Of a stretch of DNA of 64,000 nt, positions 38,146 through 46,544 are shown piece after piece. A program made the translations under genes and the position numbers. Under the pieces are notes generated by a model. It saw only the letters and a program-made list of their open reading frames with translations. It was not told the DNA's origin and did not search any database. This stretch comes from JADGNZ01 sp963715895 (GTDB lineage: Bacteria > Acidobacteriota > Thermoanaerobaculia > Gp7-AA8): positions 2,666,001-2,730,000 of the forward strand of contig OY970284.1 in assembly GCA_963715895.1 (NCBI GenBank). Reading direction: 5' to 3'. The stretch's first letter is position 1. Every line of letters starts with the position of its first letter.

Positions 38146-38228
38146 GGTCAGGTCAAAAGTCTAAAGTGGGTTCAAGAGTTCGACATGGCGACAGGACAGC
38201 GTCGGCACTTTAGACTTTAGACCTGACC
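38146..38228. repeat. REPIN/MITE-like inverted repeat
   Basis: Two 23-bp arms pair with one mismatch across 37 bp. The arms start GGTCAGGTC and centre on AAAGTCTAAAGTG. A related GGGTCAGACC lies at 38052. The form resembles REPIN elements mobilised by REP-associated transposases. It lies between the HEPN-like gene and the next frame. Confidence 0.85.
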
Positions 38229-38467
38229 CCACCTCGGTGGACCCCACCTCCGTGGAGCGGAGAGAAGGGGACGAGAGCGATGGCCGGAGCGAGCAGAAGC
38301 TCCGCGGAAGAACAAAGAGAAATCTCACGCGCGCCGGCGAGCGATGGAATCTCGTCGGGATGAACGATGAAGATTTTTCTCGGCTGCTCGAACGCTAGGC
38401 CGGCCGGATCGGGCTCATAGCCGGCGGCCGCGAGCGTCTCGGCGTCTTGCGCGCTGAGGATCTCCAT
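38210..38467 (-). CDS. Short open frame, possibly a gene remnant
   Basis: This frame encodes 85 residues: MEILSAQDAETLAAAGYEPD, then LAFEQPRKIFIVHPDEI and a hydrophobic part LLLAPAIALVPFSP. The last dozen residues are coded by direct CACCTCGGTGGACC-type repeats and the REPIN arm, so the natural end has been lost. The central part has good codon use, so it is probably the remnant of a real gene. I cannot assign a family. Confidence 0.4.
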   Translation of the reverse strand: MEILSAQDAETLAAAGYEPDPAGLAFEQPRKIFIVHPDEIPSLAGAREISLCSSAELLLAPAIALVPFSPLHGGGVHRGGVRSKV

Positions 38468-38511
38468 GCGCGCCTGCTCAAGGCAAAATGACCGCTTCGG
38501 GCGTCAGTTTC

Positions 38512-38728
38512 TCGGGGGTGGGGGAAGGGTGTACCCCACTGGGGGAAGGGTGTACCCCACTGGGGGACGGTGTGTACCCCACTGGGGGGCGGTGTGTACC
38601 CCACTGGGGGGCGGTGTGTACCCCACTGGGGGACGGTGTGTACCCCACTGGGGGACGGTGTGTACCCCACTGGGGGGCGGTGTGTACCCCACTGGGGGAT
38701 GGTGTGTACCCCACTGGGGGACGGTGGG
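38512..38728. repeat. 22-bp G-rich minisatellite, nine copies
   Basis: GTACCCCACT recurs at 38531, 38552, 38574, 38596, 38618, 38640, 38662, 38684 and 38706, a strict 22-bp period with one 21-bp step. Each unit has CCCCACTGGGG, a short palindrome, followed by GGACGGTGT or GGGCGGTGT. The period equals two helical turns, and the G-runs could form G-quadruplexes. The frames through it are repeat artefacts. The gap from 38468 to 38836 holds no gene. Confidence 0.95.
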
Positions 38729-38836
38729 TGTCCCGAGGCACACGGAGCGGAGGGTGTCACCTCCTTACGTCGATCGCGCGGAGTTTGAATCGGCGTGGGG
38801 TCACCCCGCACGCCGATTCAGGGCAATGTGGACCGA

Positions 38837-39988
38837 TTAGTTCGGTGGGGCGACTGCAAAATAGACATCGATCGCTTTGACGCGCTTTCCGGCGACCATG
38901 GCGGTGGATTCGTACCGGTACTCGTTGCCGTTGCCGTCCTGCCGGTGGAGGGTCTTGTAGGTCAGGTCGATCGAGGTCACGCCCAATTGATCGAGGGTAT
39001 AGATCTCGTCCGGCTGGGAGACGCCGTCGTGATTGCGATCGATCCAGAGACGAAGGCGCTTCCAGACCGCGTCGCCGGGGTCGATCATGCCGTTATCGTT
39101 GCCGCCGTAGACGACATCGCCAACGTGCGAGTGATCCCATGCGTCCAGTTGATCGAACCCGTTCGCGCCGTAAGCCGACCCGAAAAGCTCCGTGCCGTCA
39201 TCGACGACGCCGTTGTCATTTTCATCCAGCCAGAGAAAAGCCTGATTCGTACCTCCGCGCGTCCAGCCAGTTCGTTCCGGTGTGCCGTCACCGTTGAGGT
39301 CGAAGGACACACCGTCGGCCACGCTCGTCAACTTGAAACCTTTGCTATCGAGGTCGAGGATGATCGGGCTCATATGACAGTCCATCATATCGATGCACCC
39401 TTCGCGCGTCGTCCCTTCGTAGAGCACGTGCGTTCCCTGATCGGCCGTCGTGCACTCTTCTCCTGTGATTGATGGGCTTGTAGGGATCTGCTGATTCATG
39501 AGTCCGTTGCCACAGGTGTCATCGTCGAGGCCGAGCGCATGTCCGAGCTCGTGCGCGAGCAGGGTGACGATCTGCGATCCTGACTGGTTCGCCAGATGGC
39601 TAAAGTTGTTCGGGTCGGGACCGAAGTTCTCGTACAGAGTAATGGTCTTCGCGCCGCGGTCATATAGAGAGCTGCAGTAGGACGTATTGCCATTGCAGGT
39701 TGGCGACGGCTCCGAACCGTTGACGTATTGAACGGTGATGTTCGCTCCCGACATCGTAGTGCTCTCGAATTCCGGATACTTGAACCCGGCCATTCCACCG
39801 CAGGCGCTGTTCCAGGTGTTCCCCGCAAGTGGGATGGCGCTGTCATACGGCGAGCCGCTTCCCAGAACATTCAGGTAGTGAATGTTGGAAAAGCCCGAAC
39901 CTCCCGAAAGGAGCGACGAACAACTTTGGCCGAACGACGAGCCGGCGATGAGTATCAGTGCCGGGACAAACAACAGACGACGAAGCAT
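38837..39988 (-). CDS. Secreted zinc metalloprotease with calcium-binding EF-hand-like repeats
   Basis: The ATG at 39988 follows GAGGAG and gives 383 residues with a signal peptide (MLRRLLFVPALILIAGSSFG). Zinc motif HELGHALGLDDD occurs at about residue 145, followed by CGNGLM. The C-terminal half has calcium-binding loops DLNGDGTPE, DENDNGVVDDG and DRNHDGVSQPDE, as in dockerin or EF-hand repeats. It is an extracellular peptidase of the HExxHxxG type; the third zinc ligand is not certain. It is 10 bp downstream of a lipoprotein gene and probably co-transcribed. Unlike the 4-7 kb proteases it lacks a GRRGH tail. Confidence 0.85.
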   Translation of the reverse strand: MLRRLLFVPALILIAGSSFGQSCSSLLSGGSGFSNIHYLNVLGSGSPYDSAIPLAGNTWNSACGGMAGFKYPEFESTTMSGANITVQYVNGSEPSPTCNGNTSYCSSLYDRGAKTITLYENFGPDPNNFSHLANQSGSQIVTLLAHELGHALGLDDDTCGNGLMNQQIPTSPSITGEECTTADQGTHVLYEGTTREGCIDMMDCHMSPIILDLDSKGFKLTSVADGVSFDLNGDGTPERTGWTRGGTNQAFLWLDENDNGVVDDGTELFGSAYGANGFDQLDAWDHSHVGDVVYGGNDNGMIDPGDAVWKRLRLWIDRNHDGVSQPDEIYTLDQLGVTSIDLTYKTLHRQDGNGNEYRYESTAMVAGKRVKAIDVYFAVAPPN

Positions 39989-39998
39989 GAAATCTCCT

Positions 39999-40691
39999 CT
40001 AGCGAATGGAATTGCGCAAATTGCCGATGGGCAACGGAGCAGCATGGGGTGGAAGAACCTGATCGTTTTCGATCGGCCAGGCAGTGCCGAGGAATGTGAG
40101 TGATCGCTTCAGATCGAGCCGGCCGGAGATGAGTATTGGCCGGCCCGCTGCGATTCGGTCGGCGCCCGTCATCTCGGTGCACCAAGTGGCACCGCGATGG
40201 TGCAGCGTGCCGAACGGCAACTCCAGGGTGAGGACATCACCCGCGGCGACGCCGTTGCCTTTCCAGACTTCATCAATACGGACGAAAACCAGCGAGGCGA
40301 CCCTATGCCGTGGGATGTTCCAACCGCTGACGACGGCGAGGATCCTTCCCGTTGAAACGATGGGCACGCCGCGCAAGACGTCGGCCGGATTGGCAGAAGC
40401 AAGTGAATCACCAATGGTGCCAGGACCACAAAGCGGCGCGTTCAATCCGTTTGCGCGCGCTTTGGCGGCAAAGTCCTCTTCCTGTTTCCTGGCAGCTGCG
40501 AGAGCGCTCTCGACTTCATCTCGGACGGGCTGTGGGATCGTATCGATCGCGGCATCCTCGACAAAATACGGCTGCGTGTGCGCTCCGTCTGTCCATACGA
40601 CGACCGGCCGTTCCAATTGTGCCGCTACGCGTGCACAGGCACTGATCGCGAGAATTGTGACGGCGAGGAGCATCACGACGCGTAAGTTCAC
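39999..40691 (-). CDS. Putative lipoprotein of unknown function
   Basis: This 230-residue protein starts at GTG and has a signal with lipobox-like LAISAC, so Cys19 is probably lipidated. The remainder is beta-rich with GRILAVVSGWNIPRHR, VFVRIDEVWKGNG and LTLELPFGTLHHRG, and two Cys (LCGPG and WCTEM). I recognise no characterised family. Its stop codon is 10 bp before the metalloprotease gene, so the two form an operon. Confidence 0.65.
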   Translation of the reverse strand: MNLRVVMLLAVTILAISACARVAAQLERPVVVWTDGAHTQPYFVEDAAIDTIPQPVRDEVESALAAARKQEEDFAAKARANGLNAPLCGPGTIGDSLASANPADVLRGVPIVSTGRILAVVSGWNIPRHRVASLVFVRIDEVWKGNGVAAGDVLTLELPFGTLHHRGATWCTEMTGADRIAAGRPILISGRLDLKRSLTFLGTAWPIENDQVLPPHAAPLPIGNLRNSIR

Positions 40692-40742
40692 CGGTGGCGC
40701 CAGTATTCCTACTGTTTTATTTAATTGCGTAAAGCGGCTATT

Positions 40743-42122
40743 TTACATCCCGCCCGCAACGACCGCCCGCGGTGCCGTTACCCGCAGCCGTTCGCCGGGA
40801 TGGAGCATGTGGTCGGAGCCGATCTCGTTGAGCTCGAGCAGTTCGTCGACGGTCAGGTTGTGGCTTTTGGCGATCGAATAGTACGTGTCGCCTTTTTTCA
40901 CGGCGTAGTAAGCGTCGCTGTGTGAAAGAAGTGCCCCGAGCTCGCGGGCGCGGACGGGGAGGTAGAGCGAGTCGCCTTCGCCGATCGACGAGGCGGAACG
41001 GAGGTTGTTCATCGCTACCAGCGTATCGACGTCGGTGCCGAGCGAGCGGGCCAGCTGTTTGAGTGACTCTCCCTCGCGGAGCGTGTACGAACAGACGGCG
41101 ATGTTGGCGTCGTCATTCTTCAGCGTCGCGGCGCGGGCGATGACGGCATCGGCGGCTTTGGACGGAATGCGCAGGGTGGTTTTGCCGGGGGGGACGATGC
41201 CCTGGCGAAGAGAGGGATTGAGCTCGCGCAGCACCGCCTCGTCTACCTTTCCCACCGAGGCCAGGTAGCGCAGCGACAGCGGACCCTCGACTTCGACCGG
41301 TTTGAGATCGAGCTCGAGAGGCTGGCCGAGGCGGAACCCGTAGGTGGCCGGATCGCTGGCGATCGTCAGCGTGGCGAAGAACGTCGGCACGTAGCCGCGC
41401 GTCTCTTTCGGTACCGCTTCATTTTCCAGTAGGTCCCAGAACGTCGTACCGCCGGTGGCATTCATGGCCCGCCGGATGCGGCCCGGACCGGCGTTGTACG
41501 CGGCCAGGGCCAGCGGCCAGTCGTTGAACTGGCGATAGAGATCCTTGAGGTAGGCGGCGGCGGCGCGCGTGGAGCGCTCGGCGTCGGCGCGCTCGTCGAC
41601 CCACCAGTCGACGCGCAGGCCGTACTCGCGCGCAGTCTCCGGCATGAACTGCCAGATACCGTAAGCACCGGCTCGGGAGGTGACCGTCGGGATGTACGCG
41701 CTCTCGATCACCGGAAGATAGGCCAGCCCGCGGGGGAGTTTGTAGTCGTCCAGCGCCTTGTCGATCAGCTTCTTGTATTTCGCCGACCGGATCAGTGACT
41801 CCTGGATGCTCGGCTTGAGGTCGGTGGTGAAGTACTGCAGCGCGCCGCGGATGGCGCGGTGATCGGGGATGGGGATCGATGCTACCGCCTCGACATCGAC
41901 TCTCGGTTCGGCGACCGGCTTTCCTTCGCGGGCCACGATCTCGGAGTAGGCCGCCTCGAGGGCGCGCCGGTAATCGTCGGCCTGGAGTTTCGCCGCCGAG
42001 GGTGTTTGATGCACAGGAGCGGCAACGGTAGCGACGACCGGTTTCGGCGGAGGGGTCGACGTCGCACAGGCAACGGCGTAGACGGCGACCAGCGGCACGG
42101 CGGCTCGCCTCATTCTCATCAC
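40743..42122 (-). CDS. mltD: Membrane-bound lytic transglycosylase D-like, with LysM domains
   Basis: This 459-residue protein has an export signal ending near AVACATS, consistent with a lipoprotein. The SLT-like catalytic domain includes PRGLAYLPVIESAYIP with the catalytic Glu, then GAYGIWQFMPETAREYGL and ALAAYNAGPGRIRRAM. Two LysM domains follow (YTLREGESLKQLARSLG and YAVKKGDTYYSIAKSHN). It cuts peptidoglycan glycan strands to 1,6-anhydromuramyl products. It lies 16 bp after the MglA-like gene in the same direction, so the two are co-transcribed. Confidence 0.92.
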   Translation of the reverse strand: MMRMRRAAVPLVAVYAVACATSTPPPKPVVATVAAPVHQTPSAAKLQADDYRRALEAAYSEIVAREGKPVAEPRVDVEAVASIPIPDHRAIRGALQYFTTDLKPSIQESLIRSAKYKKLIDKALDDYKLPRGLAYLPVIESAYIPTVTSRAGAYGIWQFMPETAREYGLRVDWWVDERADAERSTRAAAAYLKDLYRQFNDWPLALAAYNAGPGRIRRAMNATGGTTFWDLLENEAVPKETRGYVPTFFATLTIASDPATYGFRLGQPLELDLKPVEVEGPLSLRYLASVGKVDEAVLRELNPSLRQGIVPPGKTTLRIPSKAADAVIARAATLKNDDANIAVCSYTLREGESLKQLARSLGTDVDTLVAMNNLRSASSIGEGDSLYLPVRARELGALLSHSDAYYAVKKGDTYYSIAKSHNLTVDELLELNEIGSDHMLHPGERLRVTAPRAVVAGGM

Positions 42123-42138
42123 AACCCCCTTCCCGCCC

Positions 42139-43428
42139 CTAGAGATCTTCGAACTTCAGATTGACCGAGAGCGACTGGATATCGCTCGTGTCGCCGAGGT
42201 CGAGCGACTGCTCCTGTGTCTGCACGGCCCCGTTGTCATTTTCAAAGGATACCGTAACCCGCAACTGCTTCGACTTCGACAGCGTCCCCGGGGCCATCGG
42301 CAGGGTCACGGTGCGGTGGACGTCGCGCTTCGGTTTGGGAGGATGGCGGAGGGCGTCGAGAGGGGACGTTTCCTTCTTCGTGGCCGGTTTTGGTGACGAT
42401 TGCGTGGCCCGTTTCCGGAGCGATTCCAGCTCGGCCATGATGTCGATGGACGAGCGAACCTTGACGTGTTTGACGTCGGGCTCCCCTTTGACCTGCTTCT
42501 CCGTCTGGCTGAAATCGATCTCCGGCTCAGGCGCCGCGGCGGCCGGCTCCGGAAGCGGTTCCGGTTCCGGCGCGGCGACTTCGTCCGGCGGAGGCTCAGG
42601 ATGGGTGATCGGTGGTTCCGCGATGGTTGGCATCGGCGGAATCTCGATCTCGTCGTCGATGGAGATCTCGTCGAAGGGCTCTACGACCTGCTGGACCGGC
42701 TGCGGGTTGTATGCGGCGATGGGAGCGGTGGATACCTTGGTCACGGGCGCGGCAGGCGGGGTGGCGACCTCTTCGCGGACCCGGAAGGAGACGTCGGCGG
42801 GCGGACGGCGCGGAGCCGCTTTGGCCGGCTCCTCGCCGGTCATGCGGCGGCGTAGTGTTCGCAACGTCAGTTTCGAGATCACCTTCAGGGTCTCGAAGAC
42901 GCCGTCGCCGCGCGAGGCTACGGCCTCGACCCAGTCGTATTTGCGCTCGGGATCGACGATGTCGAGGACGTCGTCGACGGGTGCGATGTTGGGGAGATCG
43001 CGTTTGTTGAGCTGCAGGATGAGCGGGATCTCGTCGATCGACAGGCCGATCTCGCCGAGGTTCTCGCGCAGATTCTTGAAGCTCTCCAGGTTGGCGTCGA
43101 GCATCGGCTTCTGGGAGTCGGCCACGAAGACGATGCCGTCGACGCCTTTGAGGACGAGCTTGCGGGTGGTGTTGTAGAAGACCTGGCCGGGGATGGTGTA
43201 GAGCTGGAGACGGGTCTTGAATCCGCCGATGACGCCGACGTCGATGGGCAGCAGATCGAAGAAAAGCGTTCGGTCGGTTTCCGTCTCCAGGCTCACCATC
43301 TCGCCGCGGCTCTGCGGCGAGGTCTTGGCGTAGATGTGGTGAAGGTTGGTCGTCTTTCCACAGAGGCCCGGACCGTAATAAACGATCTTCGCGGCCATCT
43401 GCATCGTCGCGTAATTAAAGAAGACCAT
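42139..43428 (-). CDS. mglA: MglA-like small GTPase with a long C-terminal extension
   Basis: The ATG at 43428 (MVFFNYATMQMAAKIVYYG) gives 429 residues. The first 195 or so are a Ras-like MglA GTPase: P-loop GPGLCGKTTN, switch region TIPGQVFYNTTRK, and NKRDL. A Pro/Glu-rich linker follows, about 150 residues long. The C-terminus is a short beta-rich module (RTVTLPMAPG to NLKFEDL). MglA controls polarity and gliding motility in myxobacteria and defines polarity elsewhere; the extension here is unusual and could carry partner-binding. It is in an operon with a DUF2520 protein and MltD. Confidence 0.87.
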   Translation of the reverse strand: MVFFNYATMQMAAKIVYYGPGLCGKTTNLHHIYAKTSPQSRGEMVSLETETDRTLFFDLLPIDVGVIGGFKTRLQLYTIPGQVFYNTTRKLVLKGVDGIVFVADSQKPMLDANLESFKNLRENLGEIGLSIDEIPLILQLNKRDLPNIAPVDDVLDIVDPERKYDWVEAVASRGDGVFETLKVISKLTLRTLRRRMTGEEPAKAAPRRPPADVSFRVREEVATPPAAPVTKVSTAPIAAYNPQPVQQVVEPFDEISIDDEIEIPPMPTIAEPPITHPEPPPDEVAAPEPEPLPEPAAAAPEPEIDFSQTEKQVKGEPDVKHVKVRSSIDIMAELESLRKRATQSSPKPATKKETSPLDALRHPPKPKRDVHRTVTLPMAPGTLSKSKQLRVTVSFENDNGAVQTQEQSLDLGDTSDIQSLSVNLKFEDL

Positions 43429-43471
43429 TCCACCCGCGCTCCGATCGAAAAGGGGTCGATGGTAGCACCCG

Positions 43472-44185
43472 CTACTTTGCAGTCGCAACAATGCGCGCGG
43501 CCAGAAGTCTGTAGATCTCCGCAAGTTCCGGCTGATCGCGCAACTCTTCGAGATGCCGCTGCATGACCTGTGATTCGCCGCGAGCCGCCGGACCGGTGAA
43601 GCGCTGGCCGTCCGTATGCGCCAGCCAGTTGTCGATGGCGGAGCGCGCCAGCGCGGCAAGATCTTCGCGCACGCCGTCGATCCCGATCAGCTCCTCGGCG
43701 ATGTCGAGCAGGGCCGCCACGTAGTTCGATCCGAACACCGCCGCTGCGTGGTAGCGGGTCTTGGCTTCCGGGGCGATCGCAGCGAATCGGGCGCCCGCGG
43801 CGGCCGCAATCCGCTCGGCGACCTCCCGATGCCGCCCTTCGAAGACGAGCAGCGTGCCGGCCAGATCGGAAGGCTCCCCGACTGGCGGGAGCGACTTGAG
43901 CGGATGAAGCGAGAAGCCCCCTCGGAGCGCAGGCAGCGCGCCGCTCGGATGGACGATGATGGCGTTCGTCTCCGGGATCGCGGCAACGACTTCTTCGATG
44001 GCCCGATCGCTGACGGCGACGAGGAGGATGTCGCTGGTGGCGGCCAGCTCGGCGATCGATCGTCGCGGACCGATCGGTGTCTCGGTGCCACGTGTGGCCA
44101 CGCCGCTGATCGGCCATCCGATGCGGCGCCAGGTGGAGGCGAAGGCCCACGCGGCCCGGCCGCTGCCGATGATGCCGAGATTCAT
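43472..44185 (-). CDS. Rossmann-like and DUF2520 domain protein
   Basis: The start was set at the ATG at 44185 (MNLGIIGSGRAAWAFASTWR). The NAD(P)-binding GSGRAAWA comes first, then HPSGALPALRGGFSLHPLKS, where the two domains join. A helical C-terminal DUF2520 domain contains AAAVFGSNYVAALLDIAEEL. Relatives resemble 6-phosphogluconate or pyrroline-carboxylate reductases, but the reaction is unknown. It is the first gene of the mglA-mltD operon. Confidence 0.85.
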   Translation of the reverse strand: MNLGIIGSGRAAWAFASTWRRIGWPISGVATRGTETPIGPRRSIAELAATSDILLVAVSDRAIEEVVAAIPETNAIIVHPSGALPALRGGFSLHPLKSLPPVGEPSDLAGTLLVFEGRHREVAERIAAAAGARFAAIAPEAKTRYHAAAVFGSNYVAALLDIAEELIGIDGVREDLAALARSAIDNWLAHTDGQRFTGPAARGESQVMQRHLEELRDQPELAEIYRLLAARIVATAK

Positions 44186-44277
44186 CAATGGAGTGTATTG
44201 CCAAAGGAGACGGGTTCACGCGGAGACGCGGAGGCGCGGAGTGCGCTCTTCGCGGGAAACCGTCTAAACTGATCACG

Positions 44278-44628
44278 ATGTACCGCTGGCTGCTGATCAT
44301 CTTCCTCGCGCTGGCCCTCTCGGCAGAAGGCAAGCCGCCCTCCACCTGCGGCGGCGCGGACGACTACTCGAAGGCTCTCTGTGCCTACCAGCGGAGACAG
44401 TTTCCGGAGGCCGAGCTCGGGTTCCGGAGCATCGTGGAAAAGAACGAGATGGATCCGCAGACCATCCGAGCCGTCTATTTTCTGGCCCGGACGGAGATGA
44501 AGCGCGGCCGGTTCGACGAAGCGGCCCCCTTGTTCGTACGAATCTACGCGATGGATCCGGCGTTCTATGCCAGTTGGAACTGCGATCTCCTTCTCGGGGA
44601 GTGCAGGAAGGCGGTAGGAAGGGATTGA
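44278..44628 (+). CDS. Small secreted TPR-like protein
   Basis: The ATG at 44278 gives 116 residues with a signal peptide (MYRWLLIIFLALALSAEG). The mature part looks like two TPR helix pairs (LCAYQRRQFPEAELGFRSIV and VYFLARTEMKRGRFDEAAPL) and ends with a Cys-rich SWNCDLLLGECRK. It probably acts as a periplasmic adaptor; no enzyme motif is visible. The upstream 40 bp carry a family G repeat of CGCGGAG units. Confidence 0.65.
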   Translation: MYRWLLIIFLALALSAEGKPPSTCGGADDYSKALCAYQRRQFPEAELGFRSIVEKNEMDPQTIRAVYFLARTEMKRGRFDEAAPLFVRIYAMDPAFYASWNCDLLLGECRKAVGRD

Positions 44629-44632
44629 TGAT

Positions 44633-44801
44633 GGGTTGCAAGGTTGCAGGGTTGCTAGGTTGCTGAGTACCTGAGCCAAGCAACCCAGAAACCAAACATC
44701 CCAGAAACCAAACAACCCAGAAACCAAACAACTCAGAAACCAAGCAACCCAGAAACCCAGCAACTCAGAAACCCAGCAATCAGAAACCCAGCAACCACCA
44801 A
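44633..44801. repeat. Inverted repeat, family C (GCAACCCAGAAACCAAACA microrepeats)
   Basis: The left arm has GGTTGCAAGGTTGCAGGGTTG and the right arm is a long run of AGAAACCAAACAACCC-type units. Together they can fold into a ragged hairpin. It occupies the whole gap before the sigma-54 activator gene. Confidence 0.85.
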
Positions 44802-44802
44802 C

Positions 44803-46335
44803 ATGGCCCAACAATCCAACTTCGAGCTTCGCCGCAAGCTCCTCCAACTGGAGGCGCTCTACGACGTCGGCCGTGCGCTGAATACGCTGCGGCCGGAAGG
44901 GGAGCTGATCGAGGAGCTCATGCACCGCGCCATCGCCGTGCTCGATGCCATGGTGGGCTTCGTCTTTTCGCTCGACGAAAAACTCAACGTCCAGCAGATC
45001 TTCACGTTCGGAGTCGAGATCCCGACGCCGGCAAATGCCATCCTGGCCGAGCCGCCGATCAAGCAGGTGCTGGCCTCGCGTGAGCCGATGTCGGTGACGG
45101 TCTCGAAGTTTCTCGGCGGGGCCGGGAGCGATCTTCTTCTGGCGCCGATGATCTCCGGCGAGACCATCATCGGCATCATCGGCGTCGGCGGCAAAGAAGA
45201 GCGCGGTGCGAAGAGCGGCAGCTTTGTCGAGGACGACCTTCGCTTCCTGGTCTCGCTGGCGGCCATCGGCGGCGCGGCCATCGACAATGCCCGTAACTTC
45301 TACAAGCTCTCCGTGCTTCGCGAGACGCTCGAGGACGAAAACCGGAATCTAAAACAGCGGATGCTGCGCGACTACAACGACCGGCTCATGATCGGCGACT
45401 CGCCGAAGATGCAGCGGGTCATCGACCTCGTGGCCCGGGTGGCCGACTCGCAAGCCAGCGTGCTCATTCGCGGCGAGTCGGGAACGGGCAAGGAGATGGT
45501 GGCGCGCCTGATCCACGGCAACTCTCCGCGTAAAGACGGCCCGTTCGTGGCCATCAACTGCGCGGCGCTCCCGGAGACGCTCCTGGAATCGGAGCTCTTC
45601 GGAATCGAGCGCGGTGTCGCCACCGGCGTCGACGCGCGGCCGGGCAAGTTCGAGCTGGCCAAGGGTGGGACGATCTTTCTCGACGAGGTCGGCGACATTC
45701 CGCTGGCGTTGCAGGCCAAGCTTCTGCGCGTGCTGCAGGAACGCGAGGTCGAGAAGCTCGGCGGCCGGCGCCGCATCCCCATCGACGTCCGCATCCTGGC
45801 CGCCACGCACCGCGATCTGGAGCAGATGATCGAAAAGACCGAGTTCCGGCAGGATCTCTACTATCGCCTCAAGGTCGTCGAGATCGTCCTCCCGCCGCTT
45901 CGCGACCGGAAGGAGGACATCCCCAAGCTGGTCCGCTTCTTCCTTGACAAATACGGCAAGCGCGAAGGGCTCAGCGACGTGCGCATCACCCAGGAGGCGC
46001 TGCAGAAACTGATGCGCTATCCCTTCCCCGGCAACGTCCGCGAGCTGGAAAACCTGATTGAGGGCTCGCTGGCGCTGACCACCGATCCGGTGATCGATCC
46101 CGGCGATCTGGCCCTTCCCGAATCCGCCTCCGGAGCGGGCGGCGTGGAGTTGCTGACCGACTTCCCATCCATCAACGAGCTGGAGCGCCGTTACGTCGCC
46201 CGCGTTTTGACCTACACCAAGGGAAACATGTCGAAAGCTGCCAAGATCCTCGGCGTCGACCGCAAGACGCTCTACCGGATGCGCGAAGCGATGTCCCAAT
46301 TAGCCCCAACTGTGGACTCTTGGGACGTTCACTGA
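44803..46335 (+). CDS. GAF-domain sigma-54-dependent transcriptional activator
   Basis: This 510-residue protein has an N-terminal GAF sensory domain (about 15-165). A coiled linker follows, then an AAA+ domain with Walker A GESGTGKE (224-231) and Walker B GGTIFLDEVGD, an arginine-finger region (EFRQDLYYRL) and FPGNVRELENL. A Fis-type helix-turn-helix (NMSKAAKILGVDRKTLYRM) ends it. The usual sigma-54 contact loop GAFTGA reads GVATGV at 271-276, lacking the normally critical Phe. A good sigma-54 promoter lies 160 bp after its stop codon, in front of the partner-switching genes, so these are its likely targets. The GAF ligand is unknown. Confidence 0.92.
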   Translation: MAQQSNFELRRKLLQLEALYDVGRALNTLRPEGELIEELMHRAIAVLDAMVGFVFSLDEKLNVQQIFTFGVEIPTPANAILAEPPIKQVLASREPMSVTVSKFLGGAGSDLLLAPMISGETIIGIIGVGGKEERGAKSGSFVEDDLRFLVSLAAIGGAAIDNARNFYKLSVLRETLEDENRNLKQRMLRDYNDRLMIGDSPKMQRVIDLVARVADSQASVLIRGESGTGKEMVARLIHGNSPRKDGPFVAINCAALPETLLESELFGIERGVATGVDARPGKFELAKGGTIFLDEVGDIPLALQAKLLRVLQEREVEKLGGRRRIPIDVRILAATHRDLEQMIEKTEFRQDLYYRLKVVEIVLPPLRDRKEDIPKLVRFFLDKYGKREGLSDVRITQEALQKLMRYPFPGNVRELENLIEGSLALTTDPVIDPGDLALPESASGAGGVELLTDFPSINELERRYVARVLTYTKGNMSKAAKILGVDRKTLYRMREAMSQLAPTVDSWDVH

Positions 46336-46389
46336 TAAGCATCCTGATTACAGTTACTTATGAAGATGAAAACGTTTGAAACCTTGCCT

Positions 46390-46416
46390 GTGTGGCGTTT
46401 CGCTACAGTTGCACAC
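46390..46416. promoter_or_regulatory. Possible enhancer site for the sigma-54 activator
   Basis: GTGTG at 46390 and CACAC at 46412 form an inverted pair spaced by 17 bp (TGTGTGGCG to GCACAC). It lies about 80-105 bp upstream of the -24 box, a normal distance for an enhancer. It is a weak palindrome and is inferred. Confidence 0.35.
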
Positions 46417-46495
46417 TTCGTCACATTTCGATCTGTTTCCATGTAAACTTAGCGATATCAGAGGCTTAGAGAGAGTGCAGCAGAAAAACAAGGCG

Positions 46496-46511
46496 TGGCA
46501 GTGGCGTTGCT
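46496..46511 (+). promoter_or_regulatory. Sigma-54 promoter (-24/-12)
   Basis: TGGCAGTGGCGTTGCT matches the consensus TGGCACRnnnnTTGCW, with the GG and GC pairs exactly 12 bp apart. Transcription would begin near 46522 and run into the 52-residue peptide gene and the RsbW/STAS genes. A sigma-54 activator gene is directly upstream. Confidence 0.85.
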
Positions 46512-46544
46512 CTTGGGTGATCCCGACACATGAGGGGGGACACC

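Noticed and set aside
38512..38728. Possible CRISPR array or repeat-protein gene
   Set aside because: The whole 22-bp unit is conserved with no spacers. The translated repeats (GVYPTGGRCVP-type) arise in all frames from the DNA repeat and have no ribosome site.
44215..44252. Complete family G hairpin before the TPR-like gene
   Set aside because: Only one arm of CGCGGAG units is clear; the opposite arm is missing.
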